Source: Paraburkholderia graminis C4D1M (lineage in GTDB: Bacteria; Pseudomonadota; Gammaproteobacteria; Burkholderiales; Burkholderiaceae). Taken from it: 64,000 nucleotides of DNA. The stretch lies in the NCBI RefSeq assembly GCF_000172415.1, contig NZ_ABLD01000003.1:372001-436000 (forward strand), read 5' to 3'. Position numbers and translations under genes: made by a program. This document shows positions 8,007 through 17,118 of this stretch, in pieces. Under the pieces are notes generated by a model. That model did not search any database. It was not told the origin of the DNA and saw only the letters and a program-made list of their open reading frames with translations. The first letter of the stretch is position 1. The number at the start of each line of letters is the position of its first letter.

Positions 8007-9296
8007 TCAAACCTGAATGGCTTCCGGATCGGTCTTTTCCAGTTCGACCGATGCAGCCAGCAAGCCGAGCCGCGCCACCACGCCGTACATGTAGAAGCGG
8101 TTCGGCGGCGCCGCGCCCGGCTTCGCGTGCGCGTCCGGCAGCGCGGTGTGCTCGAAGCCGAGCGGCACGAAGTGCATGCCCGGCGCGTTCAGGTTCTGGT
8201 CGCGCTCGCGGCTGCCATGCACACGGTAGAAGCCGCCCACCACATAGCGGTCGATCATATAGACGACCGGCTCGGCCACTTCCTCGCCGATGCGCTCGAA
8301 CGTGTACACGCCTTCCTGCACGATCACGTCGTGCACTTCGAGGCCGTCTTTCGTCGCCGCCATCTTCGCGCGTTCGCGTTTCGTGAGCGCGGCCACTTCC
8401 GACGCGTCGTGCACCGTCATCACGCCCATGCCGTACGTGCCCGCATCCGACTTGATGACGACATACGGTTTTTCGGAGATGCCGTACTCGCGATACTTTT
8501 TCGCGATCTTCTTCAGCACGCCGTCGATCGCATCGGCCAGCGCCTGCTCGCCGGTGCGCTCCTGGAAATCCACGCCTTCCACATGCGCGAAGTACGGATT
8601 AATCATCCAGGGATCGATCTCGACCATCTTCGCAAATTTCTTCGCGACGTCGTCATAGCACGAGAAGTGCGTCGATTTGCGGCGCACAGCCCAGCCGGCA
8701 TGCAGCGGCGGCAGCAGATACTGCTCGTGCAGATTTTCCAGCACGGGCGGAATGCCGCCCGACAGATCGTTATTCAACAGAATCGAGCAGGGATCGAAAT
8801 TCTTCAGCCCGAGGCGGCGCTGCGAACGCTCGAGCGGTTCGAGCACGAGTTTCTGGCCGTCGGACAGCGCAATGGTGACGGGCCCGTTGATGCTTTCGTC
8901 GAGCGTGCCGAAACGCACGTTCAAGCCGGCCTGGCGCATGATCGCGGCGAGCCGGGCGACGTTCTCCAGATAAAACGCGTTGCGTGTGTGGCGCTCGGGA
9001 ATGACGAGCAGATTCTTCGCGTCCGGGCAGATTTTTTCGATGGACGCCATTGCCGCCTGCACGGCAAGCGGCAGCACTTCCTGCGGCAGATTATTGAACG
9101 CGCCGGGAAACAGATTGGTGTCGACGGGCGCGAGCTTGAAACCCGCATTGCGCAGGTCGACCGAGCAATAGAACGGCGGCGTGTGCTCCTGCCACTCGAG
9201 CCGGAACCAGCGTTCGATTGCGGGAGTAGCGTCGAGGATCTTCCGCTCGAGATCGAGCAGCGGGCCGTTTAACGCCGTAACTAGGTGCGGAACCAT
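8007..9296 (-). CDS. gshA: Glutamate-cysteine ligase (proteobacterial type)
   Basis: First step of glutathione synthesis (glutamate + cysteine + ATP). The 429-aa product matches the ferrooxidans/Burkholderia class of GshA rather than the E. coli 518-aa class: it opens with VPHLVTALNGPLLDLE and contains KSDAGTYGMGVM near residue 280 and RFYMYGVVARLGLLA near the end. It precedes gshB on the same strand, giving a gshA-gshB unit. The terminator at 9446-9470 insulates it from amtB upstream. Confidence 0.95.
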   Translation of the reverse strand: MVPHLVTALNGPLLDLERKILDATPAIERWFRLEWQEHTPPFYCSVDLRNAGFKLAPVDTNLFPGAFNNLPQEVLPLAVQAAMASIEKICPDAKNLLVIPERHTRNAFYLENVARLAAIMRQAGLNVRFGTLDESINGPVTIALSDGQKLVLEPLERSQRRLGLKNFDPCSILLNNDLSGGIPPVLENLHEQYLLPPLHAGWAVRRKSTHFSCYDDVAKKFAKMVEIDPWMINPYFAHVEGVDFQERTGEQALADAIDGVLKKIAKKYREYGISEKPYVVIKSDAGTYGMGVMTVHDASEVAALTKRERAKMAATKDGLEVHDVIVQEGVYTFERIGEEVAEPVVYMIDRYVVGGFYRVHGSRERDQNLNAPGMHFVPLGFEHTALPDAHAKPGAAPPNRFYMYGVVARLGLLAASVELEKTDPEAIQV

Positions 9297-9445
9297 TGAT
9301 CACTCGCAGACTGGAGAAAAAAGATTGTAGAGCAAATGCTTTGCCCATTTGGGGATGGTTTCTCCATTCGCAAGCCAGCCGGAATGCATTCTCCCTATCG
9401 CAATGATAGGCAGGGGAAACTGTCGTGAACAAGAAGGCGAGCAAG

Positions 9446-9470
9446 AAAAAAGCCCGCCATGAAGGCGGGC
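9446..9470 (-). terminator. Terminator of glnK-amtB
   Basis: A 7-bp perfect GC stem (9470-9464 with 9458-9452, 5-nt loop) runs into TTTTTT on the minus strand (9451-9446), 90 bp past the amtB stop. Confidence 0.85.
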
Positions 9471-9561
9471 CAAATCGCTGCGCTTGTTGCTACCTGTTGC
9501 TACCTTTATGAGCCGGTGAGGCTCGGCGAGCCCGGGAGCGCGGGCTCGTGAAACGCCTTCG

Positions 9562-11061
9562 TTATTCGACGTGTTCGCCGTGCAGGCTCACGTCCAGACC
9601 TTCGCGTTCCTGTTCTTCCGTCACGCGGATGCCCATCGTCATGTCGATGACCTTCAGCAGGATGAAGCTCACCACGCCGCTGTAGACCAGCGTCGTCACG
9701 ACGCCCTTGGCTTGCAGCAGCACGCTGCCGTCGAAGCCGCCGATGTCCTTCACCGCGAACACGCCGGTCAGCAGCGCACCGACGATACCGCCGACGCAGT
9801 GCACGCCGAACGCATCGAGCGAATCGTCGTAACCGAGCTTGTGCTTGAGCCACGTTGCCGACCAGAAGCAGACCACGCCCGCCACGATGCCGATCACGAG
9901 CGAACCCGTCATGCCGACGAAGCCCGAAGCCGGCGTGATGGCGACCAGACCCGCCACTGCGCCCGACACGATACCGAGCACCGAAGGCTTACCCTTCGCG
10001 GCCCATTCGGCGAACATCCACGCGAGCGCTGCCGCTGCGGTCGCCACTTGCGTTGCGAACATCGCGAAACCGGCACGGCCGTCTGCCGCCACTGCCGAAC
10101 CCGCGTTGAAGCCGAACCAGCCCACCCACAGCATCGCGGCGCCGACCAGCGTCAGCGTGAGGTTGTGCGGAGCCATCGCTTCCTTGCCGTAGCCGACACG
10201 CTTACCGAGCACGAGGCAGCAGACCAGACCGGCGATACCGGCGTTGATGTGCACCACCGTGCCGCCCGCGAAGTCGAGGATGCCCGCGGTCGCCAGCCAG
10301 CCGGTCGGTTCCCAGACCATGTGCGCGATCGGCGAGTAGACGATGATCGACCACAGGCTCATGAACACGAGCATCGCCGAGAACTTCATGCGGTCGGCAA
10401 ATGCGCCGGTGATCAGCGCCGGCGTGATGATCGCGAACGTCATCTGATAGACGAAGTAGACCGTTTCGGGGATCGTCTGCGCGAGATGGCTGACGGTCAG
10501 CGTCGTGGCCTTGTCGCCCTTGATGTAGTTCATGCCCGACATGAAGAAGCGCGAGAAGCCGCCGATGAACGAGCCGCCCGGCGTGAACGCGAGGCTGTAG
10601 CCCACGACCGCCCAGATGATCGTCACGAGGCAGGTGATCGCGAAGCTTTGCATCAGCGTCGCGAGCACGTTCTTCTTACGGACCATGCCGCCGTAGAAGA
10701 GCGCGAGGCCCGGGATCGTCATGAACAGCACGAGCGCGGTGGAGGTCAGCATCCAGGCGGTGTCGCCCGAATTGATTTTCGACGAGTCGACCGAGAACGG
10801 CGCGGTGGGCGCAGCCGGAGCGGCGTCCGATGCGGCGGGGGCTGCCGCTGCGGCGCTTGCTGCAGGTGCAGCCGAGGCGTCGGCGGCGGGCGCCGAAGCT
10901 GCTGCGGCCGCCGAAGCGTCCGCTGCCGGCGCGCTTGCCGCCGTATCGGATGCAGCGGCCGAGGCGGCTACGGGGGCGGAAGCGTCGTCCGCGAGGGCGG
11001 CGCCGATACCGCCCGCAAGCAGCGAACCGGCCATCAGCAAGGACATCAATAATTTGCGCAT
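9562..11061 (-). CDS. amtB: Ammonium transporter, Amt family
   Basis: Inner-membrane ammonium channel of about 11 transmembrane segments. The product is 499 aa. A signal peptide (about residues 1-24) is followed by an Ala/Ser/Pro/Asp-rich stretch of about 70 residues, then the Amt core starting near residue 100 (TAWMLTSTALVLFMTIPGLALFYGGMV is recognisable in pieces). The later FGVHCVGGIVGALLTG contains the second pore histidine. The AGAGGAAA ribosome site is good. It sits 44 bp downstream of glnK, whose product blocks AmtB when nitrogen is plentiful. The long low-complexity linker before the core is unusual. Confidence 0.95.
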   Translation of the reverse strand: MRKLLMSLLMAGSLLAGGIGAALADDASAPVAASAAASDTAASAPAADASAAAAASAPAADASAAPAASAAAAAPAASDAAPAAPTAPFSVDSSKINSGDTAWMLTSTALVLFMTIPGLALFYGGMVRKKNVLATLMQSFAITCLVTIIWAVVGYSLAFTPGGSFIGGFSRFFMSGMNYIKGDKATTLTVSHLAQTIPETVYFVYQMTFAIITPALITGAFADRMKFSAMLVFMSLWSIIVYSPIAHMVWEPTGWLATAGILDFAGGTVVHINAGIAGLVCCLVLGKRVGYGKEAMAPHNLTLTLVGAAMLWVGWFGFNAGSAVAADGRAGFAMFATQVATAAAALAWMFAEWAAKGKPSVLGIVSGAVAGLVAITPASGFVGMTGSLVIGIVAGVVCFWSATWLKHKLGYDDSLDAFGVHCVGGIVGALLTGVFAVKDIGGFDGSVLLQAKGVVTTLVYSGVVSFILLKVIDMTMGIRVTEEQEREGLDVSLHGEHVE

Positions 11062-11105
11062 CTTTCGTTTCCTCTTGTCGCTATCTGTGTCGCTATCTTT
11101 TGGTG

Positions 11106-11456
<351 letters not shown>

Positions 11457-11632
11457 TTAGTTGCCAAAAACCGTTGCTAACCCGTTTGCGTAACCGCCGC
11501 GGAACCGCTGCGTAACCGTCTCGTAAGCTGCCTGTAGCCCGCTCGCTCAAGCCTGGTGGTACTCGTTGCCCTTTCGCCTGGTCTCGTTGCCCTGCCGGAA
11601 ATTCGTGCCGGCAGAACGCGCGGGGCAGTAAG

Positions 11633-11648
11633 AGCAACTCGTATGCCA
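11633..11648 (-). promoter_or_regulatory. Sigma-54 promoter of glnK-amtB
   Basis: The minus strand reads TGGCAT-ACGAG-TTGCT, one base from the TGGCAC-N5-TTGCW consensus, with invariant GG and GC at the correct spacing. The start point would be near 11622, giving a 5' leader of about 178 nt before glnK. A 17-bp NtrC-like dyad lies upstream at 11880-11896. Confidence 0.8.
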
Positions 11649-11879
11649 TGTTGTGTCAGACTGCCGCCGGTGCACGCCCGGCAAGGGGCGCAGCCGCCCT
11701 TGTCCAGATGGCCAACGCGCGCGCTGCGCTGTGGCGCGCCGCCTGGATCATTGCTAGAGTGTCCGCAGGGTCTGCAAGCGCCGACGCGCACCAAACGGGC
11801 TCACGCGGCGAAGCACAGCCGGCGTGCACGCACCAAGGCAGCGCATCGTCAGACGCGAGGCACAGACGTAACGAAACGC

Positions 11880-11896
11880 TGCACATTTTTTGTGCA
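11880..11896. promoter_or_regulatory. NtrC-type enhancer dyad TGCAC-N7-GTGCA
   Basis: This is a perfect 17-bp dyad with TGCAC and GTGCA arms separated by seven A/T bases, the geometry of classic NtrC sites. It lies about 260 bp upstream of the inferred glnK start point and directly before the ribosome site of the ubiK gene. It could therefore act on glnK at a distance and also affect ubiK transcription. A poorer match (GCACC-N5-GGCTC) lies at 11788-11802. Confidence 0.65.
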
Positions 11897-11910
11897 TCAA
11901 GGGGAACACC

Positions 11911-12168
11911 ATGAAACAACCAAACGACGTTTTCAACGACATCCAGGCGCGCATGAGCGAGCTGTTCAAGAACTCGCCGGCCAAAGACGTCGAACGCAAT
12001 GTGAAAGCGATGCTGTCGCAAGGCTTCTCGAAGCTCGATCTCGTCACGCGCGAGGAATTCGATACGCAGACCCAGGTGCTGGTGCGCACGCGTGCGCGCC
12101 TCGAAGAACTGGAGCGCCGCGTCGCGGAACTCGAACAGAAGCTGCCCGTCACGACGCAAACGCTCTGA
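11911..12168 (+). CDS. ubiK: UbiK-family accessory factor (BMFP domain)
   Basis: Small coiled-coil protein that in E. coli assists aerobic ubiquinone biosynthesis as part of the Ubi complex; related proteins can promote membrane fusion in vitro. The product is 85 aa. The N-terminal half (DVFNDIQARMSELF) is an amphipathic helix, and the C-terminal half has leucine/arginine heptads (RARLEELERRVAELEQKL). The ATG at 11911 follows AAGGGG; an upstream TTG at 11890 in frame is not needed. The leader overlaps the NtrC-type dyad. Confidence 0.85.
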   Translation: MKQPNDVFNDIQARMSELFKNSPAKDVERNVKAMLSQGFSKLDLVTREEFDTQTQVLVRTRARLEELERRVAELEQKLPVTTQTL

Positions 12169-12291
12169 CGGTTTCACAAGCAGCGCGTTAGCTGCATCGA
12201 GCTGCACATCACAGGCAAGCGAGCCGTGACGTCATCAGCGTATTAAGGGGACCGCAGCGCGCCACTTGCGCGCGGTCCGACGGGAGAAAAC

Positions 12292-13875
12292 ATGTCGCTT
12301 GCCGTGGTGCGCAGTCGCGCGCCGGCCGCCGGCCGCGCGCCCGAAGTAACCGTCGAGGTTCACCTCGCCAACGGGCTACCCTCTTTTTCGATCGTCGGAC
12401 TTCCCGATCTGGAAGTCCGCGAAAGCCGCGAGCGCGTGCGCGCCGCGCTGCAAAACTGCGGCTTCGATTTTCCCGTGCGGCGCATCACGGTCAACCTCGC
12501 TCCCGCCGATCTGCCGAAGGAATCCGGCCGCTTCGATCTGCCGATTGCCTTGGGCATTCTCGCGGCGAGCGGGCAAATCCCGGCCGAATCGCTCGTCAAC
12601 CGCGAATTTGCCGGCGAGCTTTCCCTAACTGGCGCGCTGCGTCCGATGCGAGGCGCCTTCGCGATGGCTTGCGGCACCGCGCGCGGCGCGGCGGTTTGCG
12701 CGGCAGCTCCTGGTCTCGCCGAAAGCGTGACCGGGCACACGCCGCCCGAGCGTAATCCGCAACTCTATCTTCCCGCGGCCAGCGCGGCGGAAGCGGCGCT
12801 TGTCCCCGGCGTGGATGTGTACGGCGCGAGCGATCTGCCGTCGCTATGCGCGCATCTCGCCGATGCGCCCGACGCCCGCCTCTATCCGGTCGCCGCGCTA
12901 AACCTGGCCGATACGCGCCCTGCCGCCGTGCCCGACATGGGCGACGTGATCGGCCAACGCGGCGCGCGCCGCGCGCTCGAAGTCGCCGCGGCCGGCGGGC
13001 ACCATGTTCTGCTGATCGGCCCGCCGGGCGCGGGCAAGTCGATGCTCGCCGCCCGCTTGCCCGGTCTGCTGCCGCCGATGACCGACGACGAGGCGCTCAG
13101 TTCGGCCGCGTTGCTGTCGGCGAGCCGCGCCGGTTTCACGCCGGCGCAATGGCGGCAGCGGCCGTTCCGGGCGCCGCATCATTCGTCGAGCGCGGCAGCG
13201 CTGGTAGGTGGGCGCAATCCGCCGCAACCGGGCGAGATCACGCTCGCGCACCTGGGCGTGCTTTTCCTCGATGAACTGCCGGAGTTCGACCGCCACGTGC
13301 TCGAAACACTGCGCGAGCCGCTCGAAGCCGGGCGAATCACGATTTCACGCGCGGCGCTGCAAGCGGACTTTCCGGCGGCGTGCCAACTGATCGCGGCGAT
13401 GAATCCGTGTCCCTGTGGATGGCGCGGCGACCCGAATGGGCGTTGTCGCTGCACGCCGGAGATTGCGGCGCGTTATCTGCGCAAATTATCGGGCCCGCTG
13501 CTGGACCGGATCGATATTCAGCTAGAAGTGCCGGCGCTGACGTCGGCGGAATTGTCCGCGCGAGCGCATGCCGCCGGAGAAACGAGCGCGGTCATCGCGC
13601 GGCGGGTGCTCGCCGCGCGCGAACGGCAATTGGCTCGGCAAGGCAAAACCAACCGTGAGTTGACGGGCAAAGAAGTCGACGAAGTCTGCCGTCCGGACGC
13701 GGCCGGGGAGGCGCTGCTGCGGGAAGCGGGCGAGCGTTTCGGCTGGTCGGCGCGCGCATATTACCGCGTCCTGAAAGTCGCACGAACGATTGCCGACCTC
13801 GCGGGCGCGAGCATGCCGAGCGCCGCGCAGATCGGCGAGGCGGTTCAGTACCGACGGGCTTTTGGCTCTGGTTGA
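12292..13875 (+). CDS. comM: YifB/ComM family Mg-chelatase-like AAA+ ATPase
   Basis: Homologues (ComM of Vibrio and Haemophilus) are hexameric helicases promoting branch migration during natural transformation. The 527-aa product has an N-terminal Lon-like ChlI domain (about 1-170), a Walker A GPPGAGKSML near residue 245, Walker B L-F-L-D-E-L-P-E, and the family cysteine cluster N-P-C-P-C-G-W...R-C-R-C around residue 370. It ends with the Mg-chelatase C-terminal helical domain. The family length (about 500-510) is matched. Whether this organism is naturally competent cannot be judged from the window. Confidence 0.93.
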   Translation: MSLAVVRSRAPAAGRAPEVTVEVHLANGLPSFSIVGLPDLEVRESRERVRAALQNCGFDFPVRRITVNLAPADLPKESGRFDLPIALGILAASGQIPAESLVNREFAGELSLTGALRPMRGAFAMACGTARGAAVCAAAPGLAESVTGHTPPERNPQLYLPAASAAEAALVPGVDVYGASDLPSLCAHLADAPDARLYPVAALNLADTRPAAVPDMGDVIGQRGARRALEVAAAGGHHVLLIGPPGAGKSMLAARLPGLLPPMTDDEALSSAALLSASRAGFTPAQWRQRPFRAPHHSSSAAALVGGRNPPQPGEITLAHLGVLFLDELPEFDRHVLETLREPLEAGRITISRAALQADFPAACQLIAAMNPCPCGWRGDPNGRCRCTPEIAARYLRKLSGPLLDRIDIQLEVPALTSAELSARAHAAGETSAVIARRVLAARERQLARQGKTNRELTGKEVDEVCRPDAAGEALLREAGERFGWSARAYYRVLKVARTIADLAGASMPSAAQIGEAVQYRRAFGSG

Positions 13876-14217
13876 GGAGAAAAAAATGCTGTCAAGACTT
13901 GACTTATGCACATGCCCGCGTTCCAGATAGATTTAGAAACATCTGAAAGGTACTTAGAAAGTCAGATCCAAACGGCATTGATTTCAAAGGATTTTTTCTT
14001 CTGCACCAACTACATTCAGACTGACGGAATGCCCACGGCGCGGGCATCTGCGGCAAAAAAAGCGGACTTCTCAACAGAGTTATCCACAGGACGCCCGGCG
14101 AGGTGGAAAACTTCAACGTAAACCGCGAATTAGCGCCGAAAGCTGCGAAGGAACTTTCAGTACGTGCGCGCGTCGCTTCGGCGTCAGGTCGGCGCCGAGT
14201 CGGCCAAATCTACCGGT
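13876..14217. other. AT-rich intergenic stretch with a DnaA-box match
   Basis: This 342-bp gap lies between comM and the lipoprotein gene (convergent). From about 13,886 to 14,060 it is clearly more AT-rich than its surroundings. A perfect TTATCCACA lies at 14080-14088. A hairpin with ATGCCC/GGGCAT arms around 14029-14045 is followed by A's. Short frames of about 70 codons on both strands (13904-14121) have no ribosome sites or recognisable protein character. Confidence 0.4.
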
Positions 14218-14748
14218 TCAATAGAGCTGGAACGACGAGAAAAATTGGTCCACCTGTTCCTGGGGCAGCGGCCCTGACGCGATGATCGCGGCCTGATACG
14301 CGTGCCGGCCACGCGCCACGAGGCGCGCATAGACGGTCCGCTTTTCATGGCTGGAGCCGGCCTCGCCGCTCAGCGTCATCTCGAGCCCCAGGACTTTGCC
14401 GCCTGCCGCGAGCGGAATCTGCACCGCGCGCGCCTCTGGCGTCACGCCCACGTTTCGCGCGAGGCCGGTGCGCAGGAACTCGAGCGCCTTACGCTGCGTC
14501 GCTTCGCTGTCGTCGGGCAGCATGATCGTGCCGACCGCGAACACGGCGTCGCCGGCCTCGGCCGTCTGCATGGCCATCTGCATCGGCGTGCCGTCGACCT
14601 GGACCGCGCGCTGATCGTTGCCGGGCTTGGCAGGCAAGTCGATGCTGTAGCCGTTGTCGTTATTCATGACGGTGCGCCAGTCGAAGGTCGGCGAGCAGCC
14701 GCTCAGCGCGACGCCGATAGCAAGCGCGCAAACCGCCGCGCGGGTCAT
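14218..14748 (-). CDS. Predicted outer-membrane/periplasmic lipoprotein, unknown function
   Basis: I do not recognise a functional family. From the ATG at 14748 the product is 176 aa, with a typical lipoprotein signal ending in A-L-S-G-C (Cys18). The mature part has few predicted structural landmarks: it starts T-F-D-W-R-T-V, then N-D-N-G-Y-S-I-D-L-P-A-K, and ends with a helix E-Q-V-D-Q-F-F-S-S-F. The frame remains open to 14880, but longer starts would place 44 residues before the signal peptide. It is alone on the minus strand and convergent with comM. Confidence 0.75.
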   Translation of the reverse strand: MTRAAVCALAIGVALSGCSPTFDWRTVMNNDNGYSIDLPAKPGNDQRAVQVDGTPMQMAMQTAEAGDAVFAVGTIMLPDDSEATQRKALEFLRTGLARNVGVTPEARAVQIPLAAGGKVLGLEMTLSGEAGSSHEKRTVYARLVARGRHAYQAAIIASGPLPQEQVDQFFSSFQLY

Positions 14749-15123
14749 CGACTGCGCGCGTGGCTGGCCGCGCAGCATGCGAGCCGCGGCATTGCCATGG
14801 AAGACGAGGCTGGAAAACAGACGCGAGGGAATTCGAACGAACAGGGAATAGATGCGGAAAACTGTCTGGAACATGAGCAAGAGAGACCGTGAAGCGGTGA
14901 AGTTGACGTGAAGCGCAAAACGCCATTATCCGCTGCAAGCTGATGGAGCGCGTGGAAGCGGCCAAGCGCCCGTTTGGCTGTGCCGGCGCAACGCGGGTTG
15001 CGGGTTGCGCTCCCTGCCCCGCATCCCGAATAGGACTACAATATCAACGCTCCGTTGCGGCACGCTCCAAGCCCCAGCCGACGCACTGTCCTGCGCCCTT
15101 GCGCGACTTCCGAGGTTCCGCTC
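14749..15123. other. Divergent region between lipoprotein and TlpA-like genes
   Basis: This 375-bp gap has no convincing gene. On the minus strand GATAAT at 14930-14925 may be the lipoprotein -10, consistent with a start at 14748 rather than further upstream. On the plus strand TACAAT at 15037-15042 may be the -10 of the TlpA-like gene. Neither has a clear -35. Confidence 0.35.
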
Positions 15124-15657
15124 ATGAGTTCCATCGCATCGACCAGCGCCGTCAAGCGCACGAATCCGCTTCGCTACCTGATCATCGCCGTGGTGGCGAT
15201 TGCGATCGGCATCGCCGGCTATTTCGCGTTTGCCGGCCAGCAGCGCGTGCCCGACGCGACCTTCACGCTGCTGTCGGGCCAGAAAGTCACGACCGCCGAC
15301 CTGAAAGGCAAGGTCTACCTCGTCAACTTCTGGGCGACGAGCTGCGACACCTGCATGAAGGAAATGCCGCAGATGGTGCAGACGTATAACCGCTTCAAAG
15401 GCAAAGGGCTCGAATTCGTCGCGGTGGCCATGAGCTACGACGCGCCGATGTACGTGACCAATTACACGCAAACGCGCCAGTTGCCCTTCAAGGTCGCCAT
15501 GGACGACGGCTCGGCCGCCAAACAGTTCGGCAACGTGCAGCTCACGCCGACCACCTTCCTCGTCGACAAAGACGGCAAGATTCTGAAGCGCTACGTCGGC
15601 GAACCGCAGTTCGCGGAACTCGATCAGTTGCTGGAGAAGGCGCTGAACGCGGCTTAA
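15124..15657 (+). CDS. TlpA/ResA-type membrane-anchored thiol-disulfide oxidoreductase
   Basis: Periplasmic thioredoxin-fold reductant, typically serving cytochrome c or other periplasmic thiols. The product is 177 aa. A single transmembrane anchor spans about residues 18-38. The thioredoxin domain follows, with the redox motif CDTC (Cys74, Cys77) in W-A-T-S-C-D-T-C, and a cis-Pro in L-T-P-T-T-F-L-V. The partner is not encoded nearby. The ATG at 15124 is chosen because it starts right before the anchor; the open frame back to 15055 is Arg/Pro-rich shadow. Confidence 0.9.
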   Translation: MSSIASTSAVKRTNPLRYLIIAVVAIAIGIAGYFAFAGQQRVPDATFTLLSGQKVTTADLKGKVYLVNFWATSCDTCMKEMPQMVQTYNRFKGKGLEFVAVAMSYDAPMYVTNYTQTRQLPFKVAMDDGSAAKQFGNVQLTPTTFLVDKDGKILKRYVGEPQFAELDQLLEKALNAA

Positions 15658-15714
15658 GCAGCCGCCAAGCGAAGGCAAGCCAAATCCAGGCCACGCCACC
15701 GCAAGCTCAAACAA

Positions 15715-15744
15715 AAACGCCGGCACTCCCACTTGCCGGCGTTT
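15715..15744. terminator. Bidirectional terminator between tlpA-like gene and dctD
   Basis: A perfect 11-bp stem AAACGCCGGCA/TGCCGGCGTTT (15715-15725 with 15734-15744) has an 8-nt loop. It is flanked by A's on the left and T-rich sequence on the right, between convergent genes. Confidence 0.85.
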
Positions 15745-15749
15745 CTATT

Positions 15750-17102
15750 TCACCTCTCCCCATCGCCCTTGGCCGCGAGGCCATACCGCTTGATCTTCTC
15801 GTAGAGCGTCGCCTTGCCGAGCTGAAGCCGGTCGGCGGCGACCGCCACCACGCCGCCGCACTGCTCGAGCGCTTCCGCGATCACCGCGCGCTCGAATTGC
15901 TCGACGCGCTCCTTGAGCGGCTGCGCCTGCCCGCTTTCGTCGCCGAAAGACATCACGGGATCGTCGGCGACACCGAGCACGAAGCGGTCCGCGGCGTTGC
16001 GCAGTTCCCGCACGTTGCCCGGCCAGTCGCGCTGCATCAGGCTCGCGCGCTGACGGTCGGTGAGGATCGGCGCGGGCCGCTGATAACGCACCGCCGCGTC
16101 GAGCAGAAAGTGTTCGAAAAGCGGCACGATGTCCTCGCGACGCTCGCCGAGCGGCGGCAGCGCGATCGTGACCACATTCAACCGGTACAGCAGATCGCGG
16201 CGGAACGAGCCGTCCGCGACGTGTTCCGCCATATCGCCTTTCGCCGCCGCGACCACGCGGCAATTCACGCGAATCGGCTGATTGGAACCGAGCCGCTCTA
16301 GCACGCCGTCCTGCAACACGCGCAACAGCTTGACCTGCAACGCGAGCGGCATGCTTTCGATTTCGTCGAGAAAGAGCGTGCCGCCCGACGCATGTTCGAG
16401 CTTGCCGATCCGGCGCTTGGCCGCGCCCGTAAACGCGCCGGGCTCGTAGCCGAACATCTCGGACTCGAACATCGGCTCGGGCAGCGCGCCGCAATTCACC
16501 GCGATAAACGGCTTGTCGCGCCGCGGCGACAACTCGTGCAAACTGCGCGCGATCAGTTCCTTGCCCGCGCCGGTATCGCCGTTGATGAGCACCGACGCAT
16601 CGGTCGGCGCGACGTTCGCGATGAGCCGCCGCACCTGCTCGATCGCCGGACTGCGGCCGATGATCCGCGGCGCCACCGTGTTCTGCCCCGCGAGTTCGCG
16701 GCGCAGCGCGAGGTTTTCGAGCACGAGCTTGCGCCGCTCCAGCGCGCGCCGCACGGTCTCGATCAACCGCTCGGAGGCGAACGGCTTTTCGATGAAGTCG
16801 TAGGCGCCGTCGCGCATCGCCTGCACGGCCATCGAAATATCGCCGTGACCGGTGACGAGAATCACGGGCACATCGGGCGCGCGTTCGTGGCACTGCGCGA
16901 GCAACTCGAGACCGCTCGCGCCAGGCAGCCGAATATCGCTGACGATCACGCCGGAAAAATCCGCACTGATCGACTTCGCCGCCGATTCCGCCGACGCATG
17001 GCCGACCACATCGAAGCCCGCCAGTTGCAAACTCTGCACGCTCGCGCGCCGCACCAGTTCGTCGTCTTCGATATACAGCACTTGCAAGCCGTCGTTCAGC
17101 AT
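15750..17102 (-). CDS. dctD: Sigma-54-dependent response regulator DctD
   Basis: Activator of C4-dicarboxylate uptake. The product is 450 aa. The receiver domain (1-120) has the phospho-acceptor Asp56 in V-I-V-S-D-I-R-L-P. The central AAA+ domain has Walker A GDTGAGKE and the sigma-54-contacting GAFTGA loop. A Fis-type helix-turn-helix sits at the C-terminus (ADRLQLGKATLYEKIKRYGL). It starts 16 bp after dctB, so the two are co-transcribed. The dctA promoter at 20649-20664 is of sigma-54 type, consistent with direct regulation. Confidence 0.93.
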   Translation of the reverse strand: MLNDGLQVLYIEDDELVRRASVQSLQLAGFDVVGHASAESAAKSISADFSGVIVSDIRLPGASGLELLAQCHERAPDVPVILVTGHGDISMAVQAMRDGAYDFIEKPFASERLIETVRRALERRKLVLENLALRRELAGQNTVAPRIIGRSPAIEQVRRLIANVAPTDASVLINGDTGAGKELIARSLHELSPRRDKPFIAVNCGALPEPMFESEMFGYEPGAFTGAAKRRIGKLEHASGGTLFLDEIESMPLALQVKLLRVLQDGVLERLGSNQPIRVNCRVVAAAKGDMAEHVADGSFRRDLLYRLNVVTIALPPLGERREDIVPLFEHFLLDAAVRYQRPAPILTDRQRASLMQRDWPGNVRELRNAADRFVLGVADDPVMSFGDESGQAQPLKERVEQFERAVIAEALEQCGGVVAVAADRLQLGKATLYEKIKRYGLAAKGDGER

Positions 17103-17118
17103 GTCGTTCTCATCGGAA

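Noticed and set aside
13904-14121. Two overlapping frames of about 70 codons in the AT-rich gap
   Set aside because: They lie on opposite strands over the same bases, without ribosome sites or protein-like composition.
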